NCBI GenBank assembly: GCA_019428815.1
Contig: JAHYJW010000005.1
Span: 1-51,847, forward strand
Reading direction: 5' to 3'
Source of the DNA: Patescibacteria group bacterium
Lineage (GTDB): Archaea > Nanobdellota > Nanobdellia > Pacearchaeales > GW2011-AR1
DNA: 51,847 nucleotides
The notes under the pieces were generated by a model. The model ran no database searches. It was not told the DNA's origin and worked only from the letters and a program-made list of their open reading frames with translations. A program made the position numbers and the translations under genes. The stretch's first letter is position 1. Each line of letters opens with the position of its first letter. Below, in pieces: positions 38,077 through 48,372 of the stretch.

Positions 38077-38796
38077 CTAAGCTTTTTGAATGCTTTTAGA
38101 TAGAGAATTAAGATCCTTTTTTAGTTCGCTTATAGACTTATTAAAAATTTCTTCAGGAGTCATTTGACCAAAAGATTCTATTGAGATTAAAAGTCCAGGT
38201 TTTATTTCTATATTCACTTCTCCTCCTCTTCTTTTTACAATTCCCTCGCAGACATCTGCAACTTCCTTTATTTGGTTGTCCATAATTGTAATTTTATCCC
38301 CCTTTTCTTTTATTTCTGCATTTGGACATACCTTTTTAATTTCATCATAAAAATCTTTAGTAGTGGTTATTTCAGAAATATTCCTGTAGAAGATAAATCC
38401 CGGGGAAAATTTTGAATGTTCTTCTGCTTTTCCTGCCTTTATTATTGCAGTTAATTTTAATTCCCGATTATTGGAAAGTAAGGTTATGGGTATTTTTTCA
38501 TAAACAACTTCAACAGCTCCTTTTAACTCGCCAGAATAAACTACGCCTTCTTTCTTAGTCTCTAATGTTAATTTTTCAGGATTTTTTTCATCTACTTTTT
38601 TAAACTTTAATGGTACTAATCCTAACCTATGAGCAATAGTTTCATCATAAAGAGCCGAATCATTCCTAGAGATTTCTACTTCATCAATGGCTAATACGGG
38701 TATTTGATTAACATATCTTCTTATACAGTTTGCAAGAGTCTCACTTGTTTCAGCTATAAAAGAAAGCTTATTTTCCTTTTTTTCAATTTTTTTCAT
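38077..38796 (-). CDS. rpoD: RNA polymerase subunit D (Rpo3)
   Basis: SETLANCIRRYVNQIPVLAIDEVEISRNDSALYDETIAHRLGLVPL. Confidence 0.97.
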   Translation of the reverse strand: MKKIEKKENKLSFIAETSETLANCIRRYVNQIPVLAIDEVEISRNDSALYDETIAHRLGLVPLKFKKVDEKNPEKLTLETKKEGVVYSGELKGAVEVVYEKIPITLLSNNRELKLTAIIKAGKAEEHSKFSPGFIFYRNISEITTTKDFYDEIKKVCPNAEIKEKGDKITIMDNQIKEVADVCEGIVKRRGGEVNIEIKPGLLISIESFGQMTPEEIFNKSISELKKDLNSLSKSIQKA

Positions 38797-38870
38797 TTTA
38801 TTTTCTTTAAACCTTTGTATTTAAATTTAATGTTATAACACTAACATCTCAGATTAAGGGGTTTAATCTC

Positions 38871-39356
38871 TTAAGGTCTCCTTCCTCTTCTGCCCCCTTT
38901 CTTTTTTGGGCCTCCTCTAGGAAATCTAGTTGTGTCTAATATATTCAAAATTTTAAATCCTTCTCTTGAAAGACTTTTTACTACTGCATTTGCCCCTGGG
39001 CCTGGTGCAGGATTTCTTGTTTTAGCTCTTATTCTAAAATAAAGGGAACCAACACCAATTTCTTTTAATGTTTCAGAAATTCTTTTTGAAATAAACATTG
39101 CAATCGTAGGGTTTGCTTTAAGTCTCCCATGTTTTGTAACCATACCCCCTGTAACCTTTGTAAGGGTCTTACCAGACATGTCGGTAACATGAACAATAGT
39201 ATTATTAAAAGAGGTGTAAATATTAACAACAGCTTCAGCCTTTTTCTTCTCTTTTATCTTTTTTTCTTTTATTTCTTTATCTTCTTTTGAATCTGATTCC
39301 ATTTCTTTTTCTTGAACGATTCCTGTTTTTTTTAACTCTGTTTCAGTAATTGCCAT
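38871..39356 (-). CDS. rps11: Ribosomal protein S11 (uS11)
   Basis: VVNIYTSFNNTIVHVTDMSGKTLTKVTGGMVTKHGRLKANPTIAM...TRFPRGGPKKKGGRRGRRP. Confidence 0.97.
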   Translation of the reverse strand: MAITETELKKTGIVQEKEMESDSKEDKEIKEKKIKEKKKAEAVVNIYTSFNNTIVHVTDMSGKTLTKVTGGMVTKHGRLKANPTIAMFISKRISETLKEIGVGSLYFRIRAKTRNPAPGPGANAVVKSLSREGFKILNILDTTRFPRGGPKKKGGRRGRRP

Positions 39357-39365
39357 TTTATTTTC

Positions 39366-39857
39366 CTAATCTCCTTCCGCGTTTTTTGTAACGGGAACTG
39401 TTTTTTTAATTTCTTTTTTAATTAAAGATATTTTGTCCTCAAGATTTTTTGGGACAATGTAAGAAGGACTGTCTACTACTCGTCCATTCACTAGAATTTT
39501 TTTGTGAACAATAAATTGACGCGCATTTTTAGGAGTTGTCGCTAATCTTTTTTTGACCACAATTGTTTGAAGCCTTCTTTGAAGATAGTCTCTTTTTTCA
39601 AGAGATAAAACATCTGCAATAGATTTAACCTCTAATCCCATTTTTTTTAATTTTTCAAAGAACAACTCCCTATCTTTCTGCTCAGCGGGAATTAATTTTT
39701 TAGCCTTTTCTCTTATTAATTTTATCTTTGCATCTGCTCTCCAAATTTCTTTTTTATTTTTTAAACCAAACTCTTCTTTTATTTTAACCTCTTCATCAAT
39801 TCTTTCCTTATCAAAAGGTCTTTTTGGTTTAGAATATTTCTTATGTTTTCTTTTCAT
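39366..39857 (-). CDS. rps4: Ribosomal protein S4 (uS4)
   Basis: RRLQTIVVKKRLATTPKNARQFIVHKKILVNGRVVDSPSYIV. Confidence 0.97.
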   Translation of the reverse strand: MKRKHKKYSKPKRPFDKERIDEEVKIKEEFGLKNKKEIWRADAKIKLIREKAKKLIPAEQKDRELFFEKLKKMGLEVKSIADVLSLEKRDYLQRRLQTIVVKKRLATTPKNARQFIVHKKILVNGRVVDSPSYIVPKNLEDKISLIKKEIKKTVPVTKNAEGD

Positions 39858-39870
39858 TTTTTATTTTAAT

Positions 39871-40356
39871 TTATTGATTTTTTTTCGATTTCTTTTTAAT
39901 TCCTACACTTTTACTCCTATTCCTTCTGAAATTACTCTTAGTCCTTTGGCCCCTTACAGGTAATTTTGAACTATGTCTTATTCCCCGATAACTTTTTATT
40001 TTCTTGAGTCGCTTGATCTCAAATTCTGTTCCTAATTCCAAAGAAGTTCCTGTAAGGTGTTTGTCTTCTCCGGTTTCAAAATCCTGCCTCCTATTTAAGA
40101 TAAAATGTGGTACTTGGGGATTTTTAATAAATTCTGAAATTTTCCTAATTTCTTCTTCTGTCAGCGAACCAATTTTTCGATTTTTATCAATTCCTAATTT
40201 CTTACAGGTTGCATTTGAAAGGCCCCACGAGACACCCTTTATTTTTGCTAAACCCGCATAAACCTTCATCCCCCCCTCGATATCCTCAGAGAGAATTCTA
40301 ATTATCTTTTCTGAAAATACTTTTTCTTCTTTCTTATTAACATTTTCTTGATCCAT
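39871..40356 (-). CDS. rps13: Ribosomal protein S13 (uS13)
   Basis: LAKIKGVSWGLSNATCKKLGIDKNRKIGSLTEEEI...SYRGIRHSSKLPVRGQRTKSNFRR. Confidence 0.97.
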   Translation of the reverse strand: MDQENVNKKEEKVFSEKIIRILSEDIEGGMKVYAGLAKIKGVSWGLSNATCKKLGIDKNRKIGSLTEEEIRKISEFIKNPQVPHFILNRRQDFETGEDKHLTGTSLELGTEFEIKRLKKIKSYRGIRHSSKLPVRGQRTKSNFRRNRSKSVGIKKKSKKNQ

Positions 40357-40358
40357 TC

Positions 40359-40895
40359 TTAATATACAAATAACCTCAGTCTTTCACATCCCAAAAGTTC
40401 TTTAAATAACCTTCTTTCGATAGCCTTTTCCGGATCAGGTAAATTTTGGACACGTTCCTTCATTTCCTCAAAACTCTCAAAAGCCTTATCCTCCCTGGCT
40501 TTGATTATTTCCTGCATGTGTTTTTTTCCAAGTCCCGGTAAAAGTTCTATTTGGTGTATTCTTTTATTTATTGCTTCTGATTTATTGAAAAAATCAACAA
40601 ATTCTTTTTCTCTATCTTTTACTACCTTCTTTATAAATTCCTCTAATTGGATTTTACCTGGTTCAGTCACCTTTTCACAGTCGAGTCTTCCAAGGATGTA
40701 GTAAACCTTGTCTCTTTTACCACCCCCGATATAAACCTTTTCCCCAACATCCAGAGAAACGCCCCTTCGGGGAACTAGCTCTAAAAGGGTTAGATTAATC
40801 TCTCCTATAGCTTGTGCTATGGGCATTAATTTCTTCTCCAAAGGATAACCATTTGGTAGATAATCTAATATGATTGCGTACTCTTCTTTTCTCAT
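40359..40895 (-). CDS. DUF655 HhH/OB-fold protein
   Basis: EEYAIILDYLPNGYPLEKK...LLPGLGKKHMQEIIKAREDKAFESFEEMKERV. Confidence 0.9.
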   Translation of the reverse strand: MRKEEYAIILDYLPNGYPLEKKLMPIAQAIGEINLTLLELVPRRGVSLDVGEKVYIGGGKRDKVYYILGRLDCEKVTEPGKIQLEEFIKKVVKDREKEFVDFFNKSEAINKRIHQIELLPGLGKKHMQEIIKAREDKAFESFEEMKERVQNLPDPEKAIERRLFKELLGCERLRLFVY

Positions 40896-40900
40896 TTTGA

Positions 40901-41197
40901 TTATTTAGACTCTTCAATTGCTTTGAATATTTTTTTTGATTCATCTTCGTCAAGACTGACATCATTGAAAATTTTATTTAAACTTTCTTGATCTTGAGGC
41001 ATTAAATCTATAATCTTTGCTAGATGTTCGGGTTTCATTTTCATTAGCTCCAGAGCCTCAAGCTTTTTTCTTAGTTCTTTAGCCTTGGATGGACTAATTT
41101 TTACAAATTTTTTTATAAATTTTTTAACTTCTATCTCTTTATCTTTATCTCCTTTGAGATATTCAAGTGCTTCTGACATGCTTATTGGGTGCATCAT
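40901..41197 (-). CDS. rpoF: RNA polymerase Rpb4/RpoF-like subunit
   Basis: ISMSEALEYLKG...FVKISPSKAKELRKKLEALELMKMKPEHLAKIIDLMPQDQESLNKIF; between L21e and DUF655. Confidence 0.88.
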   Translation of the reverse strand: MMHPISMSEALEYLKGDKDKEIEVKKFIKKFVKISPSKAKELRKKLEALELMKMKPEHLAKIIDLMPQDQESLNKIFNDVSLDEDESKKIFKAIEESK

Positions 41198-41466
41198 TCT
41201 TGTTTTGGATTAATGTTTTTTATTTTCTTTAAATGGATTGGTTCAATTATAAATCTTTTTTCTTTGTTGTAATCCTTTATGTTTAATACACAAGATTTTC
41301 CCCTTTTTCCTTCTACAATTCCAGTTCTACCTTGCATCCTCTTAGGAAAACTAGCTTTTAATGACGGTTCCCTAACTACAGCTACAGATTCCCCGACTTC
41401 AATCTTTTGAAAATACTTTCCAAGGCTTAATTTTTTCTTTGATTTAGGTTTTTTCTTTTGAACCAT
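41194..41466 (-). CDS. rpl21e: Ribosomal protein L21e
   Basis: LGKYFQKIEVGESVAVVREPSLKASFPKRMQGRTGIVEGKRGKSCVLNI. Confidence 0.93.
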   Translation of the reverse strand: MVQKKKPKSKKKLSLGKYFQKIEVGESVAVVREPSLKASFPKRMQGRTGIVEGKRGKSCVLNIKDYNKEKRFIIEPIHLKKIKNINPKQE

Positions 41467-41580
41467 GATTTACTCAAATTTGCCCCATTTAAAAAACTAT
41501 CTTTTGGGCCAAAGAAACAAAATTTTTGAGAGTTATCTCTCTATCTTTTTTAAAATTTAGCCAATATATTTAAAACTTCA

Positions 41581-41808
41581 TCAATACCTTGGAAAATTTT
41601 CTGATTCAACTTCTGTAGAAACCTGTTTTTTAGGAGTTTCTAAGAGGTTTGTAGAAACCAAGTCTCCCTTACTCCGAGCATCTTCCATATTCTTGATTAT
41701 TGTATTAAACATCTTTTCACCCCAGACACTTTTTCCACATTTACTACAAAAATCAACGACGCATTCCTCAGAAATTTCTGCACCACAGTAAATACATTTT
41801 TTAGCCAT
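41581..41808 (-). CDS. Small zinc-ribbon protein
   Basis: MAKKCIYCGAEISEECVVDFCSKCGKSVWG. Confidence 0.8.
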   Translation of the reverse strand: MAKKCIYCGAEISEECVVDFCSKCGKSVWGEKMFNTIIKNMEDARSKGDLVSTNLLETPKKQVSTEVESENFPRY

Positions 41809-41987
41809 TTTTTCAGCTCTTTTTTATGATTATGTAATCTTTTATTAAATAAGAGTTTTTAAAGATTTGCTCCTACTTCAAAATACCCCCGAATATCTAA
41901 ATTAAATTTTTATAAGTTATAAGTCTAGGCGAAAGTTTTAAATAAGCTCCCAAAGATAAAGATTTAATCTATTTGAGAAAATTTAAG

Positions 41988-42185
41988 ATGATAATCCCAA
42001 TTCGTTGTTTTAGTTGTGGAAAACCAATTGCCCACCTGTGGGAAGAATTCAAAAAAAGAGTTTCTGAAGGAGAAAAGCCACAAAAAATTCTCGATGATTT
42101 AGGATTAGAAAGATACTGTTGTAGATCAATGTTCTTAGGTCAAGAAGATTATCTTGAATTGATAACCAAGTTTAAAAAAGCTTAA
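41988..42185 (+). CDS. rpoN: RNA polymerase subunit N (Rpo10)
   Basis: MIIPIRCFSCGKPIAHLWEEFKKRV...ERYCCRSMFLGQEDYLELITKF; ATG at 41988 preferred over track TTG. Confidence 0.96.
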   Translation: MIIPIRCFSCGKPIAHLWEEFKKRVSEGEKPQKILDDLGLERYCCRSMFLGQEDYLELITKFKKA

Positions 42186-42204
42186 ATAAGAGATACTCCA
42201 ATTG

Positions 42205-42468
42205 TTACTTAATTTTCCATCTTGAAATATACCCGCAATTATCGCAAATCACATTTTTTAGGCCTTCTCTTATTCGAATTTTGGGATTTTTATAAGGATT
42301 AAAACATTTTTTGCAAAAGGTTCTTCTTTTGTTCCCTAGTTTTATATTATTAGCCATAGCTAATCTTTTTATTTTTAAAATTTCTTTTGGACTTTTGTTT
42401 TTTATATCTTCGAAAAATCCTTCAATTTCTTTTAAAGAATCGGATTTTGATAATCTCTTTTTAACCAT
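42205..42468 (-). CDS. rnp4: RNase P protein component 4 (Rpr2/Rpp21)
   Basis: MVKKRLSKSDSLKEIEGFFED...NKRRTFCKKCFNPYKNPKIRIREGLKNVICDNCGYISRWKIK; start at internal Met. Confidence 0.85.
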   Translation of the reverse strand: MVKKRLSKSDSLKEIEGFFEDIKNKSPKEILKIKRLAMANNIKLGNKRRTFCKKCFNPYKNPKIRIREGLKNVICDNCGYISRWKIK

Positions 42469-42552
42469 CTTATTTAAAATTAAATTTATTTTATAAAACC
42501 ATTTAAAGTCGAATAACAGGTAACGAGTAATTAATCTGGGCATAAAAAATAC

Positions 42553-45500
42553 TTAATTAGATTTTTCTATGGGGTCATAAAGATTCAAAAATTCGTAAAA
42601 ATCTTTTAGTTCTTTTATCTCTGCTACTTCGTTATAAGTGATATCCTCTGAACCTTTTATAGGATATTTAATCAAAATAGCTCCTGAGGGCAAATCTTTA
42701 AAGATATCTTCTTTAGAATAAACCATCTCATTTGCATAGTAATAACCCTCTAAGACCGAATACTTCTTTTTTATTCCTAAATTATTTTTAACAGTCCAAA
42801 AAGTTCTAACTTCAGTAAAAATTTTTTTTCGATATATATCCCCTAATTTTTTTGCATTAAATGCAGAGGGATCCACATCTGGGTGAAGATTAGCTAATTC
42901 TCTATCATATGCTCTTTTGCCCCATTGTAAGTCTAATTGTGTTGGTAAACTCAAACTACAGATGGGATTATCACAAAAAACAGTATAAACTGGTGGCCAG
43001 AAGTGTGGTTGAGTATAATTATCAATATCTGATTCAGCACCAAGAACCTGTAACATCTCTTGAGCATAAACAGCCATACTACTTAAAGGATTCATAATTA
43101 CCACAGCATTGATTATTGTAGCACCATTGTATAATTCACCGTGCCCAGAATTTGTAGCAGAACGCCAGTTTATAACAATGTGCCCCGGTTCCGTAATCAG
43201 GTCAAGACATTCAACCCCATGAATAAATTTACCTGGTTGATTTAAAGGGTCAGAAAATCCATTAGTAAATTCAGGATAATAAAGTAGTGTTTGGTTTACC
43301 TTCATAAAATCAACACTCGTGGGGGTATATGTTCCTCCATAAGGATTCGTTAACCCTTGGGGATTAACACATACAATTGGTTTTTCAATCCAACGTGTTA
43401 TTACCGTTGGAACATTAGGAATAGTATTAAACCTTATAACATTATTAAAGCCAAGTTCAATATAGTCATATCCATTTTGATTTGTTTGATTAGGAATGAG
43501 CGTAAAATTTTTTATTAATTCCGAATAATCTGAAGAAATAAATCTCGAGCTGTTATAAAAACCCTCTTTTGTTATTAAAAAACTCAAATCTTGATTAACA
43601 CCTCTGAAAACGATAAAAGTGTTATTGTCATCTTTCAATCTTAAACCCCAGCCGTCAGTTATAACAGAGAAATTCATAATAGGAATTTCATTATAATGGT
43701 TACTGATCGCCCCTATTAGAGGATTTAAAACAGGGAGATAAATAATCTGTATTGTTTTTTCGATTTGTCCCCCTAAAAAAGAAACAAAAATCGTAAAATT
43801 AACAAAATTTTCTTCGTGATACAATAAATCAGCTTCTGGTATAAAATCAATAAAAATTTCTTTTGTATTGGGATTATAATTTGAATTAATCTGTAAAGGG
43901 GAGTAGGAAAATTCGACTTCAATGATTAAACTATCATTATATCCTTCAACATACTCAATATAATCCCCTAAAGAAAGATTAAATCGATGATTGTCATACT
44001 CATTAATAAAGTATAAATCCTGGAGATTAATCTGAGGAATAAATGGTTCAACTATTAATTGAACACTTGCCTCCCCAAATGTATAATTTTGGTTACCTGA
44101 AGTGTTAAAAGTGTAATTATAAATTCCTATATTAAGGATATCTAAATCTGGATTAGAAACAGCTTCCCCGTTCCGATAGAGCGTACAAAGTAAAACATCT
44201 GGACAATTAGTTCCTTCGATATTAGCAGGGTCTCCAAGAGTTATATTTAAATCTCCAGAAATATTTAAACTTGGAACTGCTTTTTCCACAATAAAAATTT
44301 GTTCATCATAAAAACTCGAGTAGTTTTCCTGATCTAATCTTAAAATTGAAAAGTTGTATGCCCCTGCACCGAGATTTTGCAATGAATCATTTTCTATGAG
44401 ACTTCCATTTCTGAGCATCTCAAAAATAGAGGAACAATTAGACCAAGTTTTAAAAGAATCAGGGAAGGTTAAGGGAGAAGTTTCATTAAAATATATTAAA
44501 CAAGGGTTATCATTCGGAGTTATATTTAAATTAAAGATGACAGAATTAGTGTTGCCTACAAAATCATTAACAAAAACTTCGATGAAGTATTCTCCAACAG
44601 CTAGATATCCTGTCCAATTTAAGAAACCATCAGAATTAATAACAAAATTCTGAGTATCGTTAATATAAAAAGATTCAACACCAGAGATATCAAATGCAGA
44701 AAAATAAGCTCCTGCCCAATCATAGTCGTACACCAGACTAAAATTATTTGGGACTGATAAAAATTCCGGGGCAATTGTATCTACAAAAAAGAAAATATGG
44801 CTTTCATTTAAGTTGCCAAAAGAGTCATTGACAGATACTTCCAAAGAATTCATGCCTTCAAAAAAATCAATAAAAAGAGGTTGGTGGTATATAGCTTCAG
44901 ACCCGTTCCAATCAAACAAGATAGTATCGATAAAATCCCCTGAGACCTGAACATCTAACAAAATCTCAGTAGTGTTATAAACAAAATTTTCCGTAGGAGA
45001 AAGGATTTCAATTATTAGTGGATTATTAAAGTTTTCAACCATGACATTAAAGTCTATTCTATCAAATGCTGCAGAATCCACATCAATAACCATTGTATAA
45101 AAACTAAAATTTCCAGGAGCATTTGGCTGCAGTATCAAAAGACTTTCATTAATAGACACCCATGCGGGGGAATTGGGATCTAAATTTAAAATAAAATCAT
45201 TGTCAATAGTTTCAGAATCAAGAAGATCATTTAAATTTAGGCTATTTAAAGAATTTGAGAATAAACTAAGGTTATACTCTTCTTGGATAAATTTAGGCTT
45301 TAAGTTAACTTCAAATAAAAACTCGTGATTAGAGTTTAAACGAAAAGCTCGAAACATTTCTAAATTCTCAAATTCCAAAGAATTTTCTTGAGAAAGAATG
45401 TTAAAAGAGAAGTTTATTATTGGAAATTGAGAATAGACGAGACGCGATGTTTCATTTATTTCAGAGGTATTCTCAAAGTTAATCTCTTTATAAAATAAAT

Positions 45501-45882
45501 TTTTATTAATGTTAATAATTCCCAAATTAAAGAGGGGCGGATATTCCTTATTTCTTAAAATAATTATTTCTTCAAGAGTAGAATTAAATTCTTCAAAATT
45601 CAAATCATCGCTTCCCCGTTCAGATTCAGTATCACAAAAAATACTGGACCACACCCCTGCATCCAATAAAAAACTAACCTTTCCATTAATATCTGTTACA
45701 TTAGAATAATTAAAATTATTACTCTGATTAGAAGATAAATTTACTAAAGCATCTTCAATAAAACTTCCTTGAAGATCTGTGATTGAGGCATTAACAAAAA
45801 CAAAGGGTCCCGCTAGGACAATAGAAACCGGTTGTAAGAGTAATACTCCCAAAAAAAGAAGGATAACTAATCTTTTTATCAT
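42553..45882 (-). CDS. Giant secreted surface protein with Ig-like repeats
   Basis: Signal peptide MIKRLVILLFLGVLLLQPVSIVLAG; repeated Ig-like segments, many N-x-S/T. Confidence 0.8.
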   Translation of the reverse strand: MIKRLVILLFLGVLLLQPVSIVLAGPFVFVNASITDLQGSFIEDALVNLSSNQSNNFNYSNVTDINGKVSFLLDAGVWSSIFCDTESERGSDDLNFEEFNSTLEEIIILRNKEYPPLFNLGIININKNLFYKEINFENTSEINETSRLVYSQFPIINFSFNILSQENSLEFENLEMFRAFRLNSNHEFLFEVNLKPKFIQEEYNLSLFSNSLNSLNLNDLLDSETIDNDFILNLDPNSPAWVSINESLLILQPNAPGNFSFYTMVIDVDSAAFDRIDFNVMVENFNNPLIIEILSPTENFVYNTTEILLDVQVSGDFIDTILFDWNGSEAIYHQPLFIDFFEGMNSLEVSVNDSFGNLNESHIFFFVDTIAPEFLSVPNNFSLVYDYDWAGAYFSAFDISGVESFYINDTQNFVINSDGFLNWTGYLAVGEYFIEVFVNDFVGNTNSVIFNLNITPNDNPCLIYFNETSPLTFPDSFKTWSNCSSIFEMLRNGSLIENDSLQNLGAGAYNFSILRLDQENYSSFYDEQIFIVEKAVPSLNISGDLNITLGDPANIEGTNCPDVLLCTLYRNGEAVSNPDLDILNIGIYNYTFNTSGNQNYTFGEASVQLIVEPFIPQINLQDLYFINEYDNHRFNLSLGDYIEYVEGYNDSLIIEVEFSYSPLQINSNYNPNTKEIFIDFIPEADLLYHEENFVNFTIFVSFLGGQIEKTIQIIYLPVLNPLIGAISNHYNEIPIMNFSVITDGWGLRLKDDNNTFIVFRGVNQDLSFLITKEGFYNSSRFISSDYSELIKNFTLIPNQTNQNGYDYIELGFNNVIRFNTIPNVPTVITRWIEKPIVCVNPQGLTNPYGGTYTPTSVDFMKVNQTLLYYPEFTNGFSDPLNQPGKFIHGVECLDLITEPGHIVINWRSATNSGHGELYNGATIINAVVIMNPLSSMAVYAQEMLQVLGAESDIDNYTQPHFWPPVYTVFCDNPICSLSLPTQLDLQWGKRAYDRELANLHPDVDPSAFNAKKLGDIYRKKIFTEVRTFWTVKNNLGIKKKYSVLEGYYYANEMVYSKEDIFKDLPSGAILIKYPIKGSEDITYNEVAEIKELKDFYEFLNLYDPIEKSN

Positions 45883-46030
45883 GATTTCTAGCCGATAAGA
45901 GTATTTATAAAATTTTCCGATTTATGATAACTTTTAAGTAACAACTAAATAAAAAATTTGTTAAAAAATACCCTTTTAAGATATCTTTTAAAAAAGAAAA
46001 CATTAAGGCGAGAAATTAAAATAATAAAAT

Positions 46031-46140
<110 letters not shown>

Positions 46141-46202
46141 AAAAAATCAAGATTTAGGTATTTTATAAATCTTTTTATAGGGCTATATTCTGATAAACTT
46201 AA

Positions 46203-46286
46203 GCAGGGATAGCGAAGTGGTCAAACGCGCGGGACTCAAGATCCCGTCTCTTAGTGAGTTCGGAGGTTCGAATCCTCTTCCCTGCA
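46203..46286 (+). tRNA. tRNA-Leu(CAA)
   Basis: GCAGGGA...CGGGACTCAAGATCCCG...GGAGGTTCGAATCCTC TTCCCTGC; loop CTCAAGA, long variable arm. Confidence 0.95.
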
Positions 46287-46318
46287 TTAAATTTTGATTT
46301 AAAGAGATTTAGAATTTC

Positions 46319-46978
46319 TTAAAAATAACTCTCAAGTTCCTTATACAAATTAAGATATCCTTTAGAAAAAAGTACAAAATAATTGTCGGTCAATTCAAAA
46401 GTTGACTTTCCAGATGAAAAAGATTCTTGAATGTAATCCTCATTATTAATCATCTTAAATATTTCTTCATAACTTGTTCTTAATGTTAAATCTGGATTAT
46501 CTATAAACCCCCTACTTACAAAAAGTTCACCTTTAGAAACTTCAATAAAATAATCTCTTTGATCAACTATTATCTGTATCTTGGGTTTTATAGAAGTGAA
46601 AGGTATTTCTTGTAGATTGTAAAGCTTTAGTTTTATTGCGGCATACTCAATAAACTCCTTTTCAAGATCTTCAAGATTTATATCTGGAAAGTTTTTTTCT
46701 AGGATAATCCTTTTATCACCCAAAAGAGTATTAACAATCAAGTCTCTTCCTACTTCCCATACATCATTCATATTCTGAAATAAAAGTCCATACTTTGTAA
46801 TTGGGTCTACAATTTCTCCAGTTGCAATCCTTTGTTCATACACTTCACTATAATCTTTAATGTTTAAGACTTGGTAAACGAATAACGAAATTAAGAGAAT
46901 AACTAAAATTACTAAGATTAAGAAAGAAATAAGAACAATACTCTTTTTTTTAGGTTCTTTTTCTGGGGGATTATTCAT
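46319..46978 (-). CDS. Membrane-anchored protein with SCP2-like region
   Basis: N-terminal TM; QIIVDQRDYFIEVSKGELFVSRGFIDNPDLTLRTSYEEIFKMI...FSKGYLNLYKEL. Confidence 0.55.
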   Translation of the reverse strand: MNNPPEKEPKKKSIVLISFLILVILVILLISLFVYQVLNIKDYSEVYEQRIATGEIVDPITKYGLLFQNMNDVWEVGRDLIVNTLLGDKRIILEKNFPDINLEDLEKEFIEYAAIKLKLYNLQEIPFTSIKPKIQIIVDQRDYFIEVSKGELFVSRGFIDNPDLTLRTSYEEIFKMINNEDYIQESFSSGKSTFELTDNYFVLFSKGYLNLYKELESYF

Positions 46979-47030
46979 ATATTTTTATTAAAATTAATAT
47001 TTATAAAGATTCTTTATAAGACTTATATAT

Positions 47031-47105
47031 GCTCTCGTAGCTCAGCTGGATTAGAGCGATTCCCTCCTAAGGAATAGGTCGCAGGTTCAAATCCTGCCGG
47101 GAGCA
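47031..47105 (+). tRNA. tRNA-Arg(CCT)
   Basis: GCTCTCGTAGCTCAGCTGGATTAGAGC...ATTCCCTCCTAAGGAAT...GCAGGTTCAAATCCTGCCGGGAGCA. Confidence 0.95.
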
Positions 47106-47150
47106 TTTTCACAAGATTTAAAATATGGTTTTTCAATATCATATAGGTAA

Positions 47151-47221
47151 GCGCTGGTGGTTTAGTGGTAGAACGTCAGCCTTCCAAGCTGAACATCCGG
47201 GTTCGATTCCCGGCCGGCGCA
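47151..47221 (+). tRNA. tRNA-Gly(TCC)
   Basis: GCGCTGGTGGTTTAGTGGTAGAAC GTCAGCCTTCCAAGCTGAAC ATCCGGGTTCGATTCCCGGCCGGCGCA. Confidence 0.96.
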
Positions 47222-47240
47222 TATAACAAGTACACCAAAA

Positions 47241-48356
47241 ATGGACGAAAAAATTGAATCAAAAGAAAAGAAAGAAGAAAAAAAGGAAGAATCAAAAGAG
47301 AACTCAAGAGAACCTCTAAAGATTAAACATAAAGTAAAATTCAAAACAAAACTTGGAAAGTTTCATGATAAAAATTATAAACTTTTACTTTTAATTCCTA
47401 TAGCAATTTTTATCTTTTCATTTATTTTTATGGGCGTCTTTTATTCAAATACTGGAGAATTTTTACATAAGGATATTTCTCTTACAGGGGGTACAAGTAT
47501 AACTATCTTTGAGAAAATTGATATAAACACAATAAAAGACGACTTATCTAATGACCTCGGAAGTTTAAACGTTCGGGAAATTTCAGATCTTATAACAAGA
47601 GAACAGATAGCTGTTGTTATTGAAACAACTACGAATTCTACAGAAGCAAAAGGGATCCTTGAGGAATATTTGGGTTACCCACTTACAGAAGAAAATAGCG
47701 GAATTGAGTTTACAGGAACAGCTTTGAGTGAAAACTTTTTTAATCAATTACTTCTGGCTCTTATCCTTGCATTCTCTTTCATGGGCTGGGTTGTTTTTTT
47801 ACTATTCGGAAAAGGGTTAAAATTCAAAATAATTACCGGGATTTTAGTTTTTACAAGCGCAATATTAAGTTTTCAAGTATTGGAAATTAGTTTAGGTTTG
47901 ATCTTTTCTTTTGGGATATTGTTAGTTACGACTGTTATCTACTTATTTCATAGCATACCTTCATTAGCAGTTATAATCTCCGCCTTTGCGAATATTTTCA
48001 TGACATTAACTTTACTAAATCTTCTTAATATCTCTATGTCAACTTCAGGGGTCGTTGCTCTCTTAATGTTAATTGGATATTCTGTTGATACAGACATTCT
48101 TATGGTTAACCGAATACTGAAAAGAAAAGAGGGTTCTTTGAACAGTCGTATTTTTTCTGCTTTTAGTACAGGTATCACTATGACTCTCACTTCTTTAGTC
48201 GCATTGATTACTGCGTTGATAATCTTAGGTTCTTTTTCTCCAGTCCTTACAACAATCTTCACAGTTCTTATAATTGGCCTTAGTTTTGACTTAATAAACA
48301 CCTGGATTACTAATGCTTCAATAATGAAGTGGTATGTTAAATCAAAAGAAGAATAA
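47241..48356 (+). CDS. secF: Protein translocase subunit SecF
   Basis: DISLTGGTSITIFEKI...LLMLIGYSVDTDILMVNRILKRKEGSLNSRIFSAFSTGITMTLTSLVAL. Confidence 0.94.
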   Translation: MDEKIESKEKKEEKKEESKENSREPLKIKHKVKFKTKLGKFHDKNYKLLLLIPIAIFIFSFIFMGVFYSNTGEFLHKDISLTGGTSITIFEKIDINTIKDDLSNDLGSLNVREISDLITREQIAVVIETTTNSTEAKGILEEYLGYPLTEENSGIEFTGTALSENFFNQLLLALILAFSFMGWVVFLLFGKGLKFKIITGILVFTSAILSFQVLEISLGLIFSFGILLVTTVIYLFHSIPSLAVIISAFANIFMTLTLLNLLNISMSTSGVVALLMLIGYSVDTDILMVNRILKRKEGSLNSRIFSAFSTGITMTLTSLVALITALIILGSFSPVLTTIFTVLIIGLSFDLINTWITNASIMKWYVKSKEE

Positions 48357-48372
48357 ATAAAAAAGAATAAAA